Of a stretch of DNA of 64,000 nt, positions 51,466 to 60,668 are shown piece after piece; position 1 is the stretch's first letter, and each line of letters opens with the position of its first letter. The notes below the pieces were generated by a model. The model searched no databases. It was not told where the DNA came from and was given only the letters and a program-made list of their open reading frames with translations. The stretch is from CAZJLN01 sp964540765 (lineage in GTDB: Bacteria > Chloroflexota > Anaerolineae > Anaerolineales > Anaerolineaceae): contig CAZINW010000008.1 in NCBI GenBank assembly GCA_964540765.1, forward strand, positions 6,237 to 70,236, given 5' to 3'. The position numbers and the translations under genes are program-made.

Positions 51466-52911
51466 ATGGCTGATAGATTCGCAAAAATTGTGGGAACGCT
51501 GGGTCCAAGTTCTTCTGACGAAGAAACGATTCGTCAACTACTTTTGGCGGGAATGGACGTTGCCAGGTTGAATTTTTCTCATGGAACACACCAGGAGCAT
51601 AAAGAGCATATTTTAATTTTGCGCAAGCTCTCTGAAGAATTAGGAAAACCAGTAACTATCTTAATGGACTTGCAGGGTCCCAAACTGCGGATCGGTAAAT
51701 TGGATGTCGACTACCTCTCACTTTCCGCGGGACAGGAAGTTGTATTAAGCTCAGTGGAGGAAGTACCTGATCTCAATCAGGCAGTGACTTACATTCCCTT
51801 CGATGTGCCCATGTTACACAAAGCTTTGAGCCCTGGAAATCATATCCTGCTTGACGATGGTCAGCTTGAATTTGAAGTAACCAGGCTTGAAGGCTCAGCC
51901 ATTTATGCAAAGGTGATTTTAGGCGGTAAATTAAGCTCTCACAAGGGTGTAAATCTGCCTGGTGCCAACCTGAACATACCTGTCCTCACGCCAAAAGATC
52001 TGCAAGATCTTGAATTTGGCCTCTCACAAGGGATTGATTACGTGGCTATTTCCTTTGTAAAAGAAGACACGGATATATTAAAAGTCAGGGATGCGATCTC
52101 AAAACTTGCGCCAGGTAGATCATATATACCAATCATTGCGAAACTTGAACGACCTGAAGCCATTGGAAACTTGGAAAAGATCATGAAGGTCACGGATGGC
52201 GTTATGGTGGCAAGAGGTGATCTTGGTGTTGAAATGCCGCCTGCAACTGTACCCGTCGCCCAAAAAGAGATCATTCGATGTGCCAATCAGCATGCAAAAA
52301 TTGTCATCACTGCCACACAGATGCTTGACTCCATGATTAACAATCCAAGACCTACCCGCGCAGAAGCTGCGGATGTTGCCAATGCCATTTTTGATGGCAC
52401 TGATGCTGTCATGCTCTCAGGTGAAACAGCCGCCGGGAAATATCCACTTCAAGCTGTCCAAATGATGGATTCAATCGTCCTTGAGGCAGAAAGTCACCAT
52501 AAAGAATGGGGACATAAAACTGACTTCATGTTTGAGGATGAAAGTGATGATTCACTTACCATAGCTCGTGCTGCTCATGAAATGGCAAATGATCGCGATG
52601 TAGCTGGAATTGTCGTTTTCACACAATCGGGTCGCTCAGCCCAATGGATGTCAAAAACAAAACCAGATGTGCCCATTTATGCCTTCACACCAAGCGAACA
52701 GACTTATCATCGCCTGGGTCTTTTATGGGGCGTCACGCCGTTACTGGTACCCCATGCGGACACACTCGAAACAATGATCACGCACGTTGAAGCAGCCATA
52801 ACAACATCAACCCTCTTAAAACCTGGTCAGCAAGTGGTCGTGATTTCAGGATTCCCGGTGGGAGAATTCAGAAAACCCAATCTTGCACTCCTGTATACCC
52901 TTAAGGGCTAA
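51466..52911 (+). CDS. pyk: Pyruvate kinase
   Basis: The 481-residue protein has the N-terminal KIVGTLGPSS, MDVARLNFSHGTHQEH, ILMDLQGPKLRIGKL with substrate residues, IIAKLERPEAIGN with the catalytic Lys, MVARGDLGVEMP, and the regulatory C-terminal domain. It makes ATP and pyruvate from phosphoenolpyruvate and supplies the 2-oxoacid oxidoreductase encoded next. GGAG/AGGA lie before ATG 51466. A strong terminator follows, shared with the converging gene. Confidence 0.95.
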   Translation: MADRFAKIVGTLGPSSSDEETIRQLLLAGMDVARLNFSHGTHQEHKEHILILRKLSEELGKPVTILMDLQGPKLRIGKLDVDYLSLSAGQEVVLSSVEEVPDLNQAVTYIPFDVPMLHKALSPGNHILLDDGQLEFEVTRLEGSAIYAKVILGGKLSSHKGVNLPGANLNIPVLTPKDLQDLEFGLSQGIDYVAISFVKEDTDILKVRDAISKLAPGRSYIPIIAKLERPEAIGNLEKIMKVTDGVMVARGDLGVEMPPATVPVAQKEIIRCANQHAKIVITATQMLDSMINNPRPTRAEAADVANAIFDGTDAVMLSGETAAGKYPLQAVQMMDSIVLEAESHHKEWGHKTDFMFEDESDDSLTIARAAHEMANDRDVAGIVVFTQSGRSAQWMSKTKPDVPIYAFTPSEQTYHRLGLLWGVTPLLVPHADTLETMITHVEAAITTSTLLKPGQQVVVISGFPVGEFRKPNLALLYTLKG

Positions 52912-52920
52912 AATACTGAT

Positions 52921-52966
52921 AAAAGAAATCGCCGGTCAGTTTTTTGACCGGTGATTTCTTTTAATA
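52921..52966. terminator. Strong bidirectional terminator
   Basis: An 18-bp arm at 52921-52938 (AAAAGAAATC then GCCGGTCA) pairs with 52945-52962 with one G-U exception, loop GTTTTT. The A-rich 5' arm and T-rich 3' arm let it stop transcription from pyk and from the converging oxidoreductase gene, whose stop codon (52961) lies at its edge. Confidence 0.88.
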
Positions 52967-54004
52967 CATACTGTCGTTAATCTTTTCAAGTGTCTCTGAA
53001 TTTGGTCTGATCTGTTCAGGTGTCAGGCGGTTTAATGGCTTCTCCACCAGGTTGTGCAAATCAAACAAAGACGGTTTCTCAGGATTGATGTAAATCAACC
53101 CGGTAATCAATAAATGTTTGCTTTCCGCCTCTTCCAAAACTCGAATCGCTTCCCACTTATTCGTTGGATCATACTCTTTTTCTAATTTCTTGAGGACTAT
53201 GACAGACCCATCATGGAGAGTCACCTCCATCTCAGTGCCCTCTTTAAATTCGCCCACAAGAATTGATTTTCGGCGGGGCACATAAGCAATATCATGAAGC
53301 GGCGCTTCATTTTGCCGTCCCCAAACGTACGAATGCAACGTATCCTCATGGTTGTTAAAAGTGACACAGGGACTGATCACATCAATGACAGCAATCCCGT
53401 TATGACTGAATGCAGCTTTGATCAATTCACGCAATTGCTTTGCATCCCCTGAAAATGATCTGGCGACAAAACTGGCACCGCTGATCAAGGCTTCCATCGC
53501 AATATCAATTGGCAGGAATTTGTTCACGCCTTGGTGTTTTAACTCCAGGCCTTCATCGGCAGTTGCTGAAAATTGACCTTTGGTAAGTCCGTAAACGCCA
53601 TTATTTTCAACAATGTACACCATGGGCATATTGCGCCTGATCAGGTGTTTGAAGTGACCGAAACCAATGCTGGCAGTATCACCGTCACCCGAGACACCGA
53701 TTACTTTAATGCTTTGGTCCGCAAAATGGGCTCCCAAAACCATGGATGGCATGCGCCCATGCAGACCATTGAAGCCAAATGACCGATCTAAGAAATAGTT
53801 AAGGCTCTTGCTTGAACATCCAATACCACTGAATTTGGCAATCTTCTCCGGAACCAGGCCTAATTCGTAACATGCTATTATGATCTGATTGGAAATTGTA
53901 TTATGACCGCAGCCAGGACATAGTGTGGAAGGTTTCCCGCGGTATTCTGCTTGTGACAATCCGATTTCATTAACTTCAGTGTGAGTACCAGGTGTCTTAT
54001 CCAT
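52961..54004 (-). CDS. 2-oxoacid:ferredoxin oxidoreductase, beta subunit (TPP-binding)
   Basis: The 347-residue protein has LCPGCGH (Cys29, Cys32), FSGIGCSSK, the TPP site GVSGDGDTASIG and the NNGVYGLTKGQ segment, and a later SPCVTF. Four Cys would hold the single [4Fe-4S] cluster of this small beta-subunit type. It decarboxylates a 2-oxoacid with CoA to acyl-CoA, CO2 and reduced ferredoxin. It lies 2 bp after the alpha subunit gene. Substrate, either 2-oxoglutarate, pyruvate or branched acids, is not decided. Confidence 0.92.
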   Translation of the reverse strand: MDKTPGTHTEVNEIGLSQAEYRGKPSTLCPGCGHNTISNQIIIACYELGLVPEKIAKFSGIGCSSKSLNYFLDRSFGFNGLHGRMPSMVLGAHFADQSIKVIGVSGDGDTASIGFGHFKHLIRRNMPMVYIVENNGVYGLTKGQFSATADEGLELKHQGVNKFLPIDIAMEALISGASFVARSFSGDAKQLRELIKAAFSHNGIAVIDVISPCVTFNNHEDTLHSYVWGRQNEAPLHDIAYVPRRKSILVGEFKEGTEMEVTLHDGSVIVLKKLEKEYDPTNKWEAIRVLEEAESKHLLITGLIYINPEKPSLFDLHNLVEKPLNRLTPEQIRPNSETLEKINDSMY

Positions 54005-54006
54005 AT

Positions 54007-55857
54007 CTATTTTCTCTCCTGTTCACGGATTTTCATCTCTACCCATTTGGCAGTCAGTGGTAATCCATCGATGCAAGACATTGAGATCAATTTTTCTGAT
54101 TGGTGAGGAATTTCAAGCCTTAATATCTGGCATAATTGCCCGTCACGGTTCAATTCAAAAACATAGACTCTTTCATGGGCTGAAATAAACGCTTCAACAG
54201 TCGCATCACAGGGTAAAGCGCGTACCCGCAGGTAATCCACAGCCAGCCCTTCTTTTTCCAACAGATCTTGTGCCTCGATCAGAGCTGGATCCGTGGAGCC
54301 CATTCCGATCATGCCAATTCTTGCTCCATCCGTTATCCGGATCACTGGAGAAGGAAGGTCTTGTGCAACATTGGCAAATTTACGTTTGATCCTGTTAAGT
54401 ATTTCCTGCCATAAAATCGGGTTTTCACTGTAGTTGCCATACTCATCGTGACCAGTTCCCCGCGTAAAATAACCTGCTTCCTTGTGAAGGTTTCCCATCA
54501 CCGTTCGATAGGGAATGCCATCCCCGTCAACATCTTTATATCTTCCCCATGTTTCTGTTCTTGTCTCTTTCCATTTTTCCAGATCCGCTTCCCACAAAAT
54601 CTTTCCACGGGAGATGGGTTGATCAGGATAGGCAAAGCGTTTTGTCATCCATTGATTCATACCGAGATCCAAATCACTCAGCACAAAAACAGGGGTTTGA
54701 TATTTTTCAGCAATATCGAATGCCTTCCAGCCAAATTCAAAACACTCATTGACGGAGCCAGGGATCATGATGATGTGGTTTGTGTCTCCATGTCCAATGA
54801 AATAGGTCATGGTCAGATCACCCTGTGCAGTTCTTGTCGGTAATCCCGTGCTTGGACCTACCCTTTGAACATTCCATACCACCACTGGGGTCTCCGAATA
54901 ATAAGCCAGACCAAGATACTCAGTCATCAGGCATAAGCCAGGCCCTGACGTGGAAGTCATTGAACGCAGACCTGCCCAACCCGCCCCCACAGCCATACCA
55001 ATCGCTGCCAATTCATCCTCAGCCTGAACAATCGCATAAGTTTCTTTCCCACTTTCCGCATCTTTTCGTAATTTCGGCGCAAAGCCGATCATCGATTCAA
55101 CCATACTGGTCGCCGGTGTGATCGGATACCATCCACAAAATTGAACTCCGCCATATATTGATCCCAATGCACCCGCTGTATTACCGTCCGACATAATATA
55201 ATCGCTCAATGGCTCTCCCGGTTCAATATAATATCGGTCTCTCTTGACCAGGTTCTCTCTAGCCCAGGTCGCCCCCAGTTGAACAACAGCAAAATTGGAT
55301 TCTGCCACCGCTAATTTATGACTGAATTGTGCATCCAGCGCTTCTTTGATGCTTTCCATCGTGATCCCAAGCATTTGACCAACAATCCCGACATAGAGCA
55401 TATTTTCCATATAATCTTTGAGATTGCGGGGAACATCTGCCAGTTTTAACAAGGCTTTAATTGGCATCGGGTAAACAATGACGTCATCCCTTTGCACTGG
55501 AAGATTGATATGATCTGCCTGGAAAATGACTCCTCCTGGAACGCTATAAGTAAGGTCCTCAGTGAAGGTTTCCCCATTCATGGAAACGATGATGTCATCA
55601 TGCGCTACTCTTCCCAAGTATCCATCTTTAGATGCGCGGATGGCATACCATGTTGGCAGCCCTTTAATATTCGAGGGGAAAATATTCTTGCCTGAAACAG
55701 GTATGCCCATGCGAAATAATGCCCGGTAAAGGGTGTTGTTTGCAGTGGTACTTCCGGATCCATTCACCGTGCAGATGGTCAGGCAAAAATCATTGATGAT
55801 GCGTTCCTTCGCACTTTCACCTCGAATGATGCTTTCATTAACCATTTTTGTGTCCAT
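54007..55857 (-). CDS. 2-oxoacid:ferredoxin oxidoreductase, fused gamma-alpha subunit
   Basis: The 616-residue protein starts with the gamma-type domain (about residues 25-195, NGSGSTTANNTLYRALFRMGIPVSGKN) and continues with the alpha-type pyrimidine-binding domains (about 220-590, GWYPITPATSMVE, QAEDELAAIGMAVGAGWAGLRSMTSTSGPGLCLMTE). Pairs with the beta subunit. The fusion is known in 2-oxoglutarate:ferredoxin oxidoreductases (KorA). AAGGAG lies 4 bp before ATG 55857. The GntR regulator gene lies 14 bp upstream, so one unit of regulator, alpha, beta is likely. Confidence 0.93.
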   Translation of the reverse strand: MDTKMVNESIIRGESAKERIINDFCLTICTVNGSGSTTANNTLYRALFRMGIPVSGKNIFPSNIKGLPTWYAIRASKDGYLGRVAHDDIIVSMNGETFTEDLTYSVPGGVIFQADHINLPVQRDDVIVYPMPIKALLKLADVPRNLKDYMENMLYVGIVGQMLGITMESIKEALDAQFSHKLAVAESNFAVVQLGATWARENLVKRDRYYIEPGEPLSDYIMSDGNTAGALGSIYGGVQFCGWYPITPATSMVESMIGFAPKLRKDAESGKETYAIVQAEDELAAIGMAVGAGWAGLRSMTSTSGPGLCLMTEYLGLAYYSETPVVVWNVQRVGPSTGLPTRTAQGDLTMTYFIGHGDTNHIIMIPGSVNECFEFGWKAFDIAEKYQTPVFVLSDLDLGMNQWMTKRFAYPDQPISRGKILWEADLEKWKETRTETWGRYKDVDGDGIPYRTVMGNLHKEAGYFTRGTGHDEYGNYSENPILWQEILNRIKRKFANVAQDLPSPVIRITDGARIGMIGMGSTDPALIEAQDLLEKEGLAVDYLRVRALPCDATVEAFISAHERVYVFELNRDGQLCQILRLEIPHQSEKLISMSCIDGLPLTAKWVEMKIREQERK

Positions 55858-55871
55858 TCTCTCCTTCCTGT

Positions 55872-56573
55872 TTATTCAAAATGCGATGATGATTCTTTTT
55901 TATCTCGATTGTGTATTAATCCCATATGGATGAACAATGCCTGGTATCCTCCTGAATAATCACCCGCTGCGATAGCCTCAACCATCTGCTGGTGATAGGT
56001 CCATACCTTTTCCAGGTAGATTTTGTCTAAGTAAAGGTCCAAGCCAACAGCTTCATATAACTGCCAATATGCCTCCAGCACACCGATAACAAATGGATTC
56101 TCCAATTGTCTGAATATGGTGAGATGCAATTCGCGGTGTTCTTGATGTGGAATTTCAATGGGCTTGCTCTCTAATTTTTTCTTCGCGCTTGACACAAGGT
56201 CTCTAAGATAATCAATGTCTTCTTGGTTTAAACAACTGACAGCTGAATACCAATAACTGGTTTCAATGTGGTTGCGGAGATCGGAAAAGGATTCAAACAA
56301 TGAGCGATCGATCATGACTGCATAAGCAAGACTTTGGGTAATCGCAGGTGAGAACGAATAGGGTAATAGTTTAATACCTGTTCGTGGTTTAACGTCTACC
56401 AGACCGAGGCTGCGCGCCACCTGTAATTGTTCACGGATCGAAGAGACACTGATACCCAATTCTTTGCTTAATTCAGATAATGGCGGGAAATTCACTCTGT
56501 CTGATTGCTTAAATTCTGCCAAATATATCAGGAACGGAGATAGGATTGATGTAAGGTTTGTATTTGTATTCAT
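55872..56573 (-). CDS. GntR-type (FCD) transcriptional regulator
   Basis: The 233-residue protein has an N-terminal winged helix (about residues 25-70, LSKELGISVSSIREQLQVARSLGLVDVKPRTGIKLL) and an all-helical C-terminal ligand domain of FCD type (about 85-225, with the metal-site His in HREL and the later HQQM and HMGLIH). Such repressors are released by an organic acid. It is placed to control its own gene and the downstream oxidoreductase pair. A consensus promoter and a GATAAA inverted repeat precede it. Its ribosome-binding site is weak. Confidence 0.87.
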   Translation of the reverse strand: MNTNTNLTSILSPFLIYLAEFKQSDRVNFPPLSELSKELGISVSSIREQLQVARSLGLVDVKPRTGIKLLPYSFSPAITQSLAYAVMIDRSLFESFSDLRNHIETSYWYSAVSCLNQEDIDYLRDLVSSAKKKLESKPIEIPHQEHRELHLTIFRQLENPFVIGVLEAYWQLYEAVGLDLYLDKIYLEKVWTYHQQMVEAIAAGDYSGGYQALFIHMGLIHNRDKKESSSHFE

Positions 56574-56594
56574 CCTAATTTATATTATTAATCC

Positions 56595-56612
56595 GATAAA
56601 TGACTTTTTATC
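56595..56612. promoter_or_regulatory. Candidate operator: GATAAA-6-TTTATC
   Basis: A perfect 6-bp inverted repeat GATAAA (56595-56600) and TTTATC (56607-56612) lies directly downstream of the -10 box at 56613-56618 and overlaps the expected start site. This is a typical repressor position and the GntR protein encoded next is the natural candidate to bind it. Confidence 0.5.
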
Positions 56613-56641
56613 AGTATACCACCAGCTTATCTGGAAGTCAA
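56613..56641 (-). promoter_or_regulatory. Consensus sigma-70 promoter for the GntR-oxidoreductase operon
   Basis: On the minus strand, TTGACT (56636-56641), a 17-bp spacer and TATACT (56613-56618). The rest of the gap to the ABC transporter gene at 56848 shows no gene and no clear hairpin. Confidence 0.72.
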
Positions 56642-56847
56642 CTATTTCAAGTTTTTATTTATAAGGATCTACTCTTAAATATTCTTCTTTTTCTAGTATG
56701 GATCAAAACATTGATACAACCAAAGATGCTTTATTGATGCAAAATGAACAATGAATGATGCTTGATGAAGTACAATATGTCACTGACTGCTCAATGATGA
56801 AATTCGGGTTATCACCGGAAATATGTTATTAAGGTTTTCTTGAAATA

Positions 56848-58611
56848 ATGCTGACAACACAAAATCCAACAGAGTTTTCAATCTCCACCAGGTATAAAAC
56901 CAATCGCAAAGGGCCATTTGTCTGGATTTTCTCCCATGCAATTCATCAATGGCCATTTCTTTTAATGGGTGCTATCGGAGCGATTGGAAACGCCAGTCTG
57001 GCTTCAGTCCCGGCGATCTACTTCGGAGAAGTCTTTGAAGATTTGAAAGACCTTCAGCCCGACATGCAGCGCATTCTTCAAATCGCTTTGATTATCTTGA
57101 TCTCACAAGTTCTTAGGGGAATCTTGCAATTTAGTCGCAATTATGGCTTTGAATTAGCAGCTCAGCGCATGGAAAGAGTTGTACGGGAGGAATTGTATAT
57201 CAGCCTTCTGGGTAAAAGCATGACCTTTCACTCTCTTCAATCTGTAGGAGAGCTGATGGCACGTGCAACCAATGATGTCCGTGAGGTTAATTATATGTTC
57301 AGCCCCGGCATTAACATGGTTTTCGGCTCAATAAACTTCCTTTTCATTCCACTCATTGTTGGACCTCAATATCACCCTTCTCTGATTTTGGTGCCCGCTG
57401 TTTTCATTATAGTGTATGCAATTTCTATTTGGCATTACTTGAAAATATTAAAACCAATTACTTCTGATGTGCGCAGCACCTTCGGAGAAATGAACAGCCG
57501 GCTGGCAGAAGCTGTTGATGGTATCGAAACAGTCAAAGGTGCATCTCAAGAAACTGAAGAAATTGACAGATTCAGCAGGAATGCCATCGCATATCGCGAT
57601 AAATCAATAAAACAGGGCGATGTTGAAGCCCGCTTTTATCCCCTCCTCCTCCTGGCTATTGCGCTCAGCCTTGGATTGCTACACGCAATGCTCTTATATA
57701 ATCAAGGCTTGATTTCCCTCGGAAATGTGATTTCATATTTCAGTTCTTTGTCATTATTGGGCTTCCCAACTTTCTCCTCAATTTATTCATATTCTCAAAT
57801 ATCATTGGGCATGGCAAGCGCCCGCCGCATCCTTGATCTCATCAACCGCGAAGATAATCTTGATCAAAATCTGGAAGGCTACCACCAGCCCATGCGAGGT
57901 GAGGTTGTTTTTAATGATGTGTCCTTTCGGTATGGTGATTTTGAACCAACCTTAAATAATATTTCTTTCTCAATCAAACCAGGTCAAACTGTTGCAATTG
58001 TGGGTCAAACAGGCTCAGGCAAGACCACCCTTGTTAGAATGGTCAACCGCACCTTTGATGTCTCGCAAGGCTCAGTCCAAATCGATGGTATCAATGTCAA
58101 AGATTGGTACCTGGATGCCTTGCGTTCTCAAATTTCCATTATTGAACAGGATATCTTCCTGTTTTCCAGGTCAGTCGCTGGAAATATCGCCTTCGGTAAT
58201 TCCAATGCATCTCAAGAACAGATTGAAAAAGCTGCCAAAGACGCCCAGGCACATGATTTCATTATGGAACTGGAAGATGGTTATCAAACCGTTATTGGAG
58301 AGAGAGGTGTGACTCTTTCTGGGGGGCAGCGTCAAAGATTGGCTCTTGCCCGTGCCTTTCTAACCAATCCACGCATATTGATCCTGGATGATTCTACAAG
58401 TGCAATCGATAGCGAAACAGAAGACAGAATTCAGAAAGCAATTTTTACTGCTGCCCAGGGAAGAACAACATTTATCATCACACATAGGCTTTCACAAATC
58501 CGCTGGGCAGATTTGATCATCGTCATGCGCAAAGGCAGAATATCTGACATAGGCACTCACGAACACCTTATGTCTACCTCTGAAGCATACCGTCAAATTT
58601 TCAGTGATTGA
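56848..58611 (+). CDS. Heterodimeric ABC exporter, subunit with degenerate Walker B
   Basis: The 587-residue half-transporter has six membrane helices (about residues 25-310) and an ATPase domain: Walker A GQTGSGKTT (about 384-392), signature LSGGQ (about 490-494), Walker B ILILDDSTS (about 510-518) and H-loop His in ITHRLS. The catalytic Glu after Walker B is Asp (LDDS, not LDEA), so its own nucleotide site is degenerate. Its canonical LSGGQ should complete the active site on the partner. The ribosome-binding site is weak. The partner gene begins 10 bp downstream. Confidence 0.93.
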   Translation: MLTTQNPTEFSISTRYKTNRKGPFVWIFSHAIHQWPFLLMGAIGAIGNASLASVPAIYFGEVFEDLKDLQPDMQRILQIALIILISQVLRGILQFSRNYGFELAAQRMERVVREELYISLLGKSMTFHSLQSVGELMARATNDVREVNYMFSPGINMVFGSINFLFIPLIVGPQYHPSLILVPAVFIIVYAISIWHYLKILKPITSDVRSTFGEMNSRLAEAVDGIETVKGASQETEEIDRFSRNAIAYRDKSIKQGDVEARFYPLLLLAIALSLGLLHAMLLYNQGLISLGNVISYFSSLSLLGFPTFSSIYSYSQISLGMASARRILDLINREDNLDQNLEGYHQPMRGEVVFNDVSFRYGDFEPTLNNISFSIKPGQTVAIVGQTGSGKTTLVRMVNRTFDVSQGSVQIDGINVKDWYLDALRSQISIIEQDIFLFSRSVAGNIAFGNSNASQEQIEKAAKDAQAHDFIMELEDGYQTVIGERGVTLSGGQRQRLALARAFLTNPRILILDDSTSAIDSETEDRIQKAIFTAAQGRTTFIITHRLSQIRWADLIIVMRKGRISDIGTHEHLMSTSEAYRQIFSD

Positions 58612-58621
58612 AAGGGATTAG

Positions 58622-60472
58622 ATGGGATTCTATTCAGGTTTAGCCGCAGAAAAATACGATCGACAATATTCAAACAGTACATTGATAAAGAAAATCTATC
58701 AATATGCAAAACTTTTCAAACCACAATTGATTATCATTACCATTGTAGTGATCCTGCGGGCGTTTACTGAAGCATTGCCTGCCTGGGTCATATCCAATAT
58801 GTTGGATAGAGTCGAATTGAGCAGCAACAAACTTGCATTCATCTTTATGCTCTCTGGAATCATCTTGATCCTGGAAGTGGGTAGTTACTTTCTCAACCTC
58901 ATTCGACGAAGAAATCTGGCTCGCGTGATTTCAGAACTGGTCAGGCATCTCTCGACTGATGCATTTGCAGCTTCAACCAAACAAGACCTTTCATTTCATG
59001 ATCTGTTTTCATCCGGAAAGATCGTCTCAAGAATCTCATCTGATACACGCGAATTCGGAACTTTGATCAATTTGACAACAGATGTACTCTCCCAATTGCT
59101 GCAATCGCTGATCATTGCAATCATTCTGCTAACAACAGAATGGCGCATGGCGTTGATCGTGCTTACGTTGATACCGCTGGTGGTGATTTTTATGATCCTT
59201 TATCGCAAGGTTGCACGAAAAGTCACCCGTGAAGGCATGCGAGCGATGGCTGAAGTCAACTCCGCCATTAAAGAAACCATCAGTGGCATCACTGTTGCAA
59301 AGAACTTCCGCCAGGAAAAAAGCATTTTCGATATTTTCAATAAAGCCAATCAAGTTTCTTATAAAGTCAATATTCGCCGTGGATTGATCCTGTCAATTGT
59401 GTTTCCGACCATGCGGACTTTAGGCGGGATTATGTCAGGTATCCTGGTTTATTTCGGCGCATTATCAGTAGTTGAAGGCATCGTCACGGCAGGGGCATGG
59501 TACATGTTCCTGCTTAGTCTTGACCGCTTCCTGATGCCAATCTTTAATATTGCCTCCTATTGGACACAGGTGCAGTCAGGGCTTTCAGCCGCCGAAAGAA
59601 TTTTTGCCTTGATCGATGCAGAACATTCTGTAAAGCAGGTTGGCAATCATATCGCCAGCAATATTCAAGGAAAAATTGACTTTAACCATCTTGTTTTTGG
59701 TTACAATGGTTCCGCTTACCTCCTCAATGATTTCAACCTGCATATCCGTCCAGGTGAAAGCATCGCCATTGTTGGTCACACGGGTGCTGGGAAAACCTCC
59801 ATCTCACGGCTGATTACCCGTTTTTATGAATTTCAAGAAGGGGAATTACTGGTTGATGACAGGGACATCAGGGCTTATGATATCGAATCCTTAAGAAAGA
59901 ATATGGGGATTGTTTCCCAGGTACCATTTTTGTTCGATGGAAGTGTTGCAGAAAACATACGCTATGCAAATGAAAGTATTTCGTCAGAAGAAATGCTGTC
60001 TCTTGCTCGCAGCATCGGTGGCGGAGAATGGTTGGATACACTGCCTGAGGGATTTGATACGCAGGTCGGTGAAAGAGGCTCCCAACTTTCCATGGGACAG
60101 CGGCAATTGGTAGCCCTCATGCGCGTTTTGGTCCAAAAACCTGCGATTTTTATTCTGGATGAAGCCACCGCCAGTGTTGACCCTTTCACTGAGAAGCAGA
60201 TCCAGATAGCCTTGAATTTGATCTTAAAAAAATCAACCAGCATTCTCATCGCTCACAGGCTTTCAACAGTACGCTCTGCAGACCGCATCATTGTTTTAAG
60301 ATCAGGGAAAATTATCGAAGAAGGAAATCATGAGAACCTCATCGTAAAAGACGGGTATTATGCGGAGCTCTACAACACCTTCTTTCGCCACCAAAGCCTC
60401 CAATATATCGAGAATGTCCACAAATTATTGAATATTGAGAGATTACCCGGAGCAAATTTATCAGAACCTTAA
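58622..60472 (+). CDS. Heterodimeric ABC exporter, subunit with canonical Walker B
   Basis: The 616-residue half-transporter has six membrane helices (about residues 30-315) and an ATPase domain: Walker A GHTGAGKTS (about 384-392), Walker B FILDEATAS with the catalytic Glu (about 510-518), H-loop His in IAHRLS. Its signature is LSMGQ in place of LSGGQ. It therefore pairs with the 587-residue subunit in the pattern of TM287/288-type heterodimers, with one active and one degenerate site. The transported substrate is unknown; multidrug or lipid export is typical. AAAGGGA precedes ATG 58622. Confidence 0.93.
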   Translation: MGFYSGLAAEKYDRQYSNSTLIKKIYQYAKLFKPQLIIITIVVILRAFTEALPAWVISNMLDRVELSSNKLAFIFMLSGIILILEVGSYFLNLIRRRNLARVISELVRHLSTDAFAASTKQDLSFHDLFSSGKIVSRISSDTREFGTLINLTTDVLSQLLQSLIIAIILLTTEWRMALIVLTLIPLVVIFMILYRKVARKVTREGMRAMAEVNSAIKETISGITVAKNFRQEKSIFDIFNKANQVSYKVNIRRGLILSIVFPTMRTLGGIMSGILVYFGALSVVEGIVTAGAWYMFLLSLDRFLMPIFNIASYWTQVQSGLSAAERIFALIDAEHSVKQVGNHIASNIQGKIDFNHLVFGYNGSAYLLNDFNLHIRPGESIAIVGHTGAGKTSISRLITRFYEFQEGELLVDDRDIRAYDIESLRKNMGIVSQVPFLFDGSVAENIRYANESISSEEMLSLARSIGGGEWLDTLPEGFDTQVGERGSQLSMGQRQLVALMRVLVQKPAIFILDEATASVDPFTEKQIQIALNLILKKSTSILIAHRLSTVRSADRIIVLRSGKIIEEGNHENLIVKDGYYAELYNTFFRHQSLQYIENVHKLLNIERLPGANLSEP

Positions 60473-60500
60473 ATTGCAAAGGGCTAATACGCATGGGGCG

Positions 60501-60524
60501 CTTTTTCACTGGCTTTTTCACTGG
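60501..60524. repeat. Perfect 12-bp tandem duplication
   Basis: CTTTTTCACTGG occurs at 60501-60512 and 60513-60524, followed by CTT, in the gap after the ABC exporter. Confidence 0.7.
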
Positions 60525-60575
60525 CTTGACTTTTACCACTTTAACTTTTAGAATATTTTAAAATGTCCACTAATA

Positions 60576-60668
60576 ATCGGGTATTGTTCCAACTTTGCAG
60601 CTTCAATAAGACAAAATCCCGCTATGGCAGGTAGGCATGTCACGCAAGGAGAAACACGCGTACCCGGT
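60576..60668 (+). other. Possible structured leader upstream of gcvH
   Basis: CGGGTA (60578-60583) pairs perfectly with TACCCG (60661-60666), and neighbouring bases can extend the stem to about 9 bp with two G-U pairs, enclosing about 75 nt. The inside contains two CACGC copies (60641-60645 and 60655-60659) and a G-rich stretch. The structure sits about 80 bp upstream of gcvH. It does not fit the glycine riboswitch as I know it, nor another class that I can name. The rest of the 272-bp gap (60473-60744) holds the 12-bp duplication and an AT-rich end before the AGGAG of gcvH. Confidence 0.35.

Noticed and set aside
60576..60668. Glycine riboswitch or 5S rRNA fragment upstream of gcvH
   Set aside because: The tandem glycine-aptamer pattern is missing. 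The 5S likeness covers about 18 nt only and the following 5S consensus (CATCCCGAACACGG) is absent.
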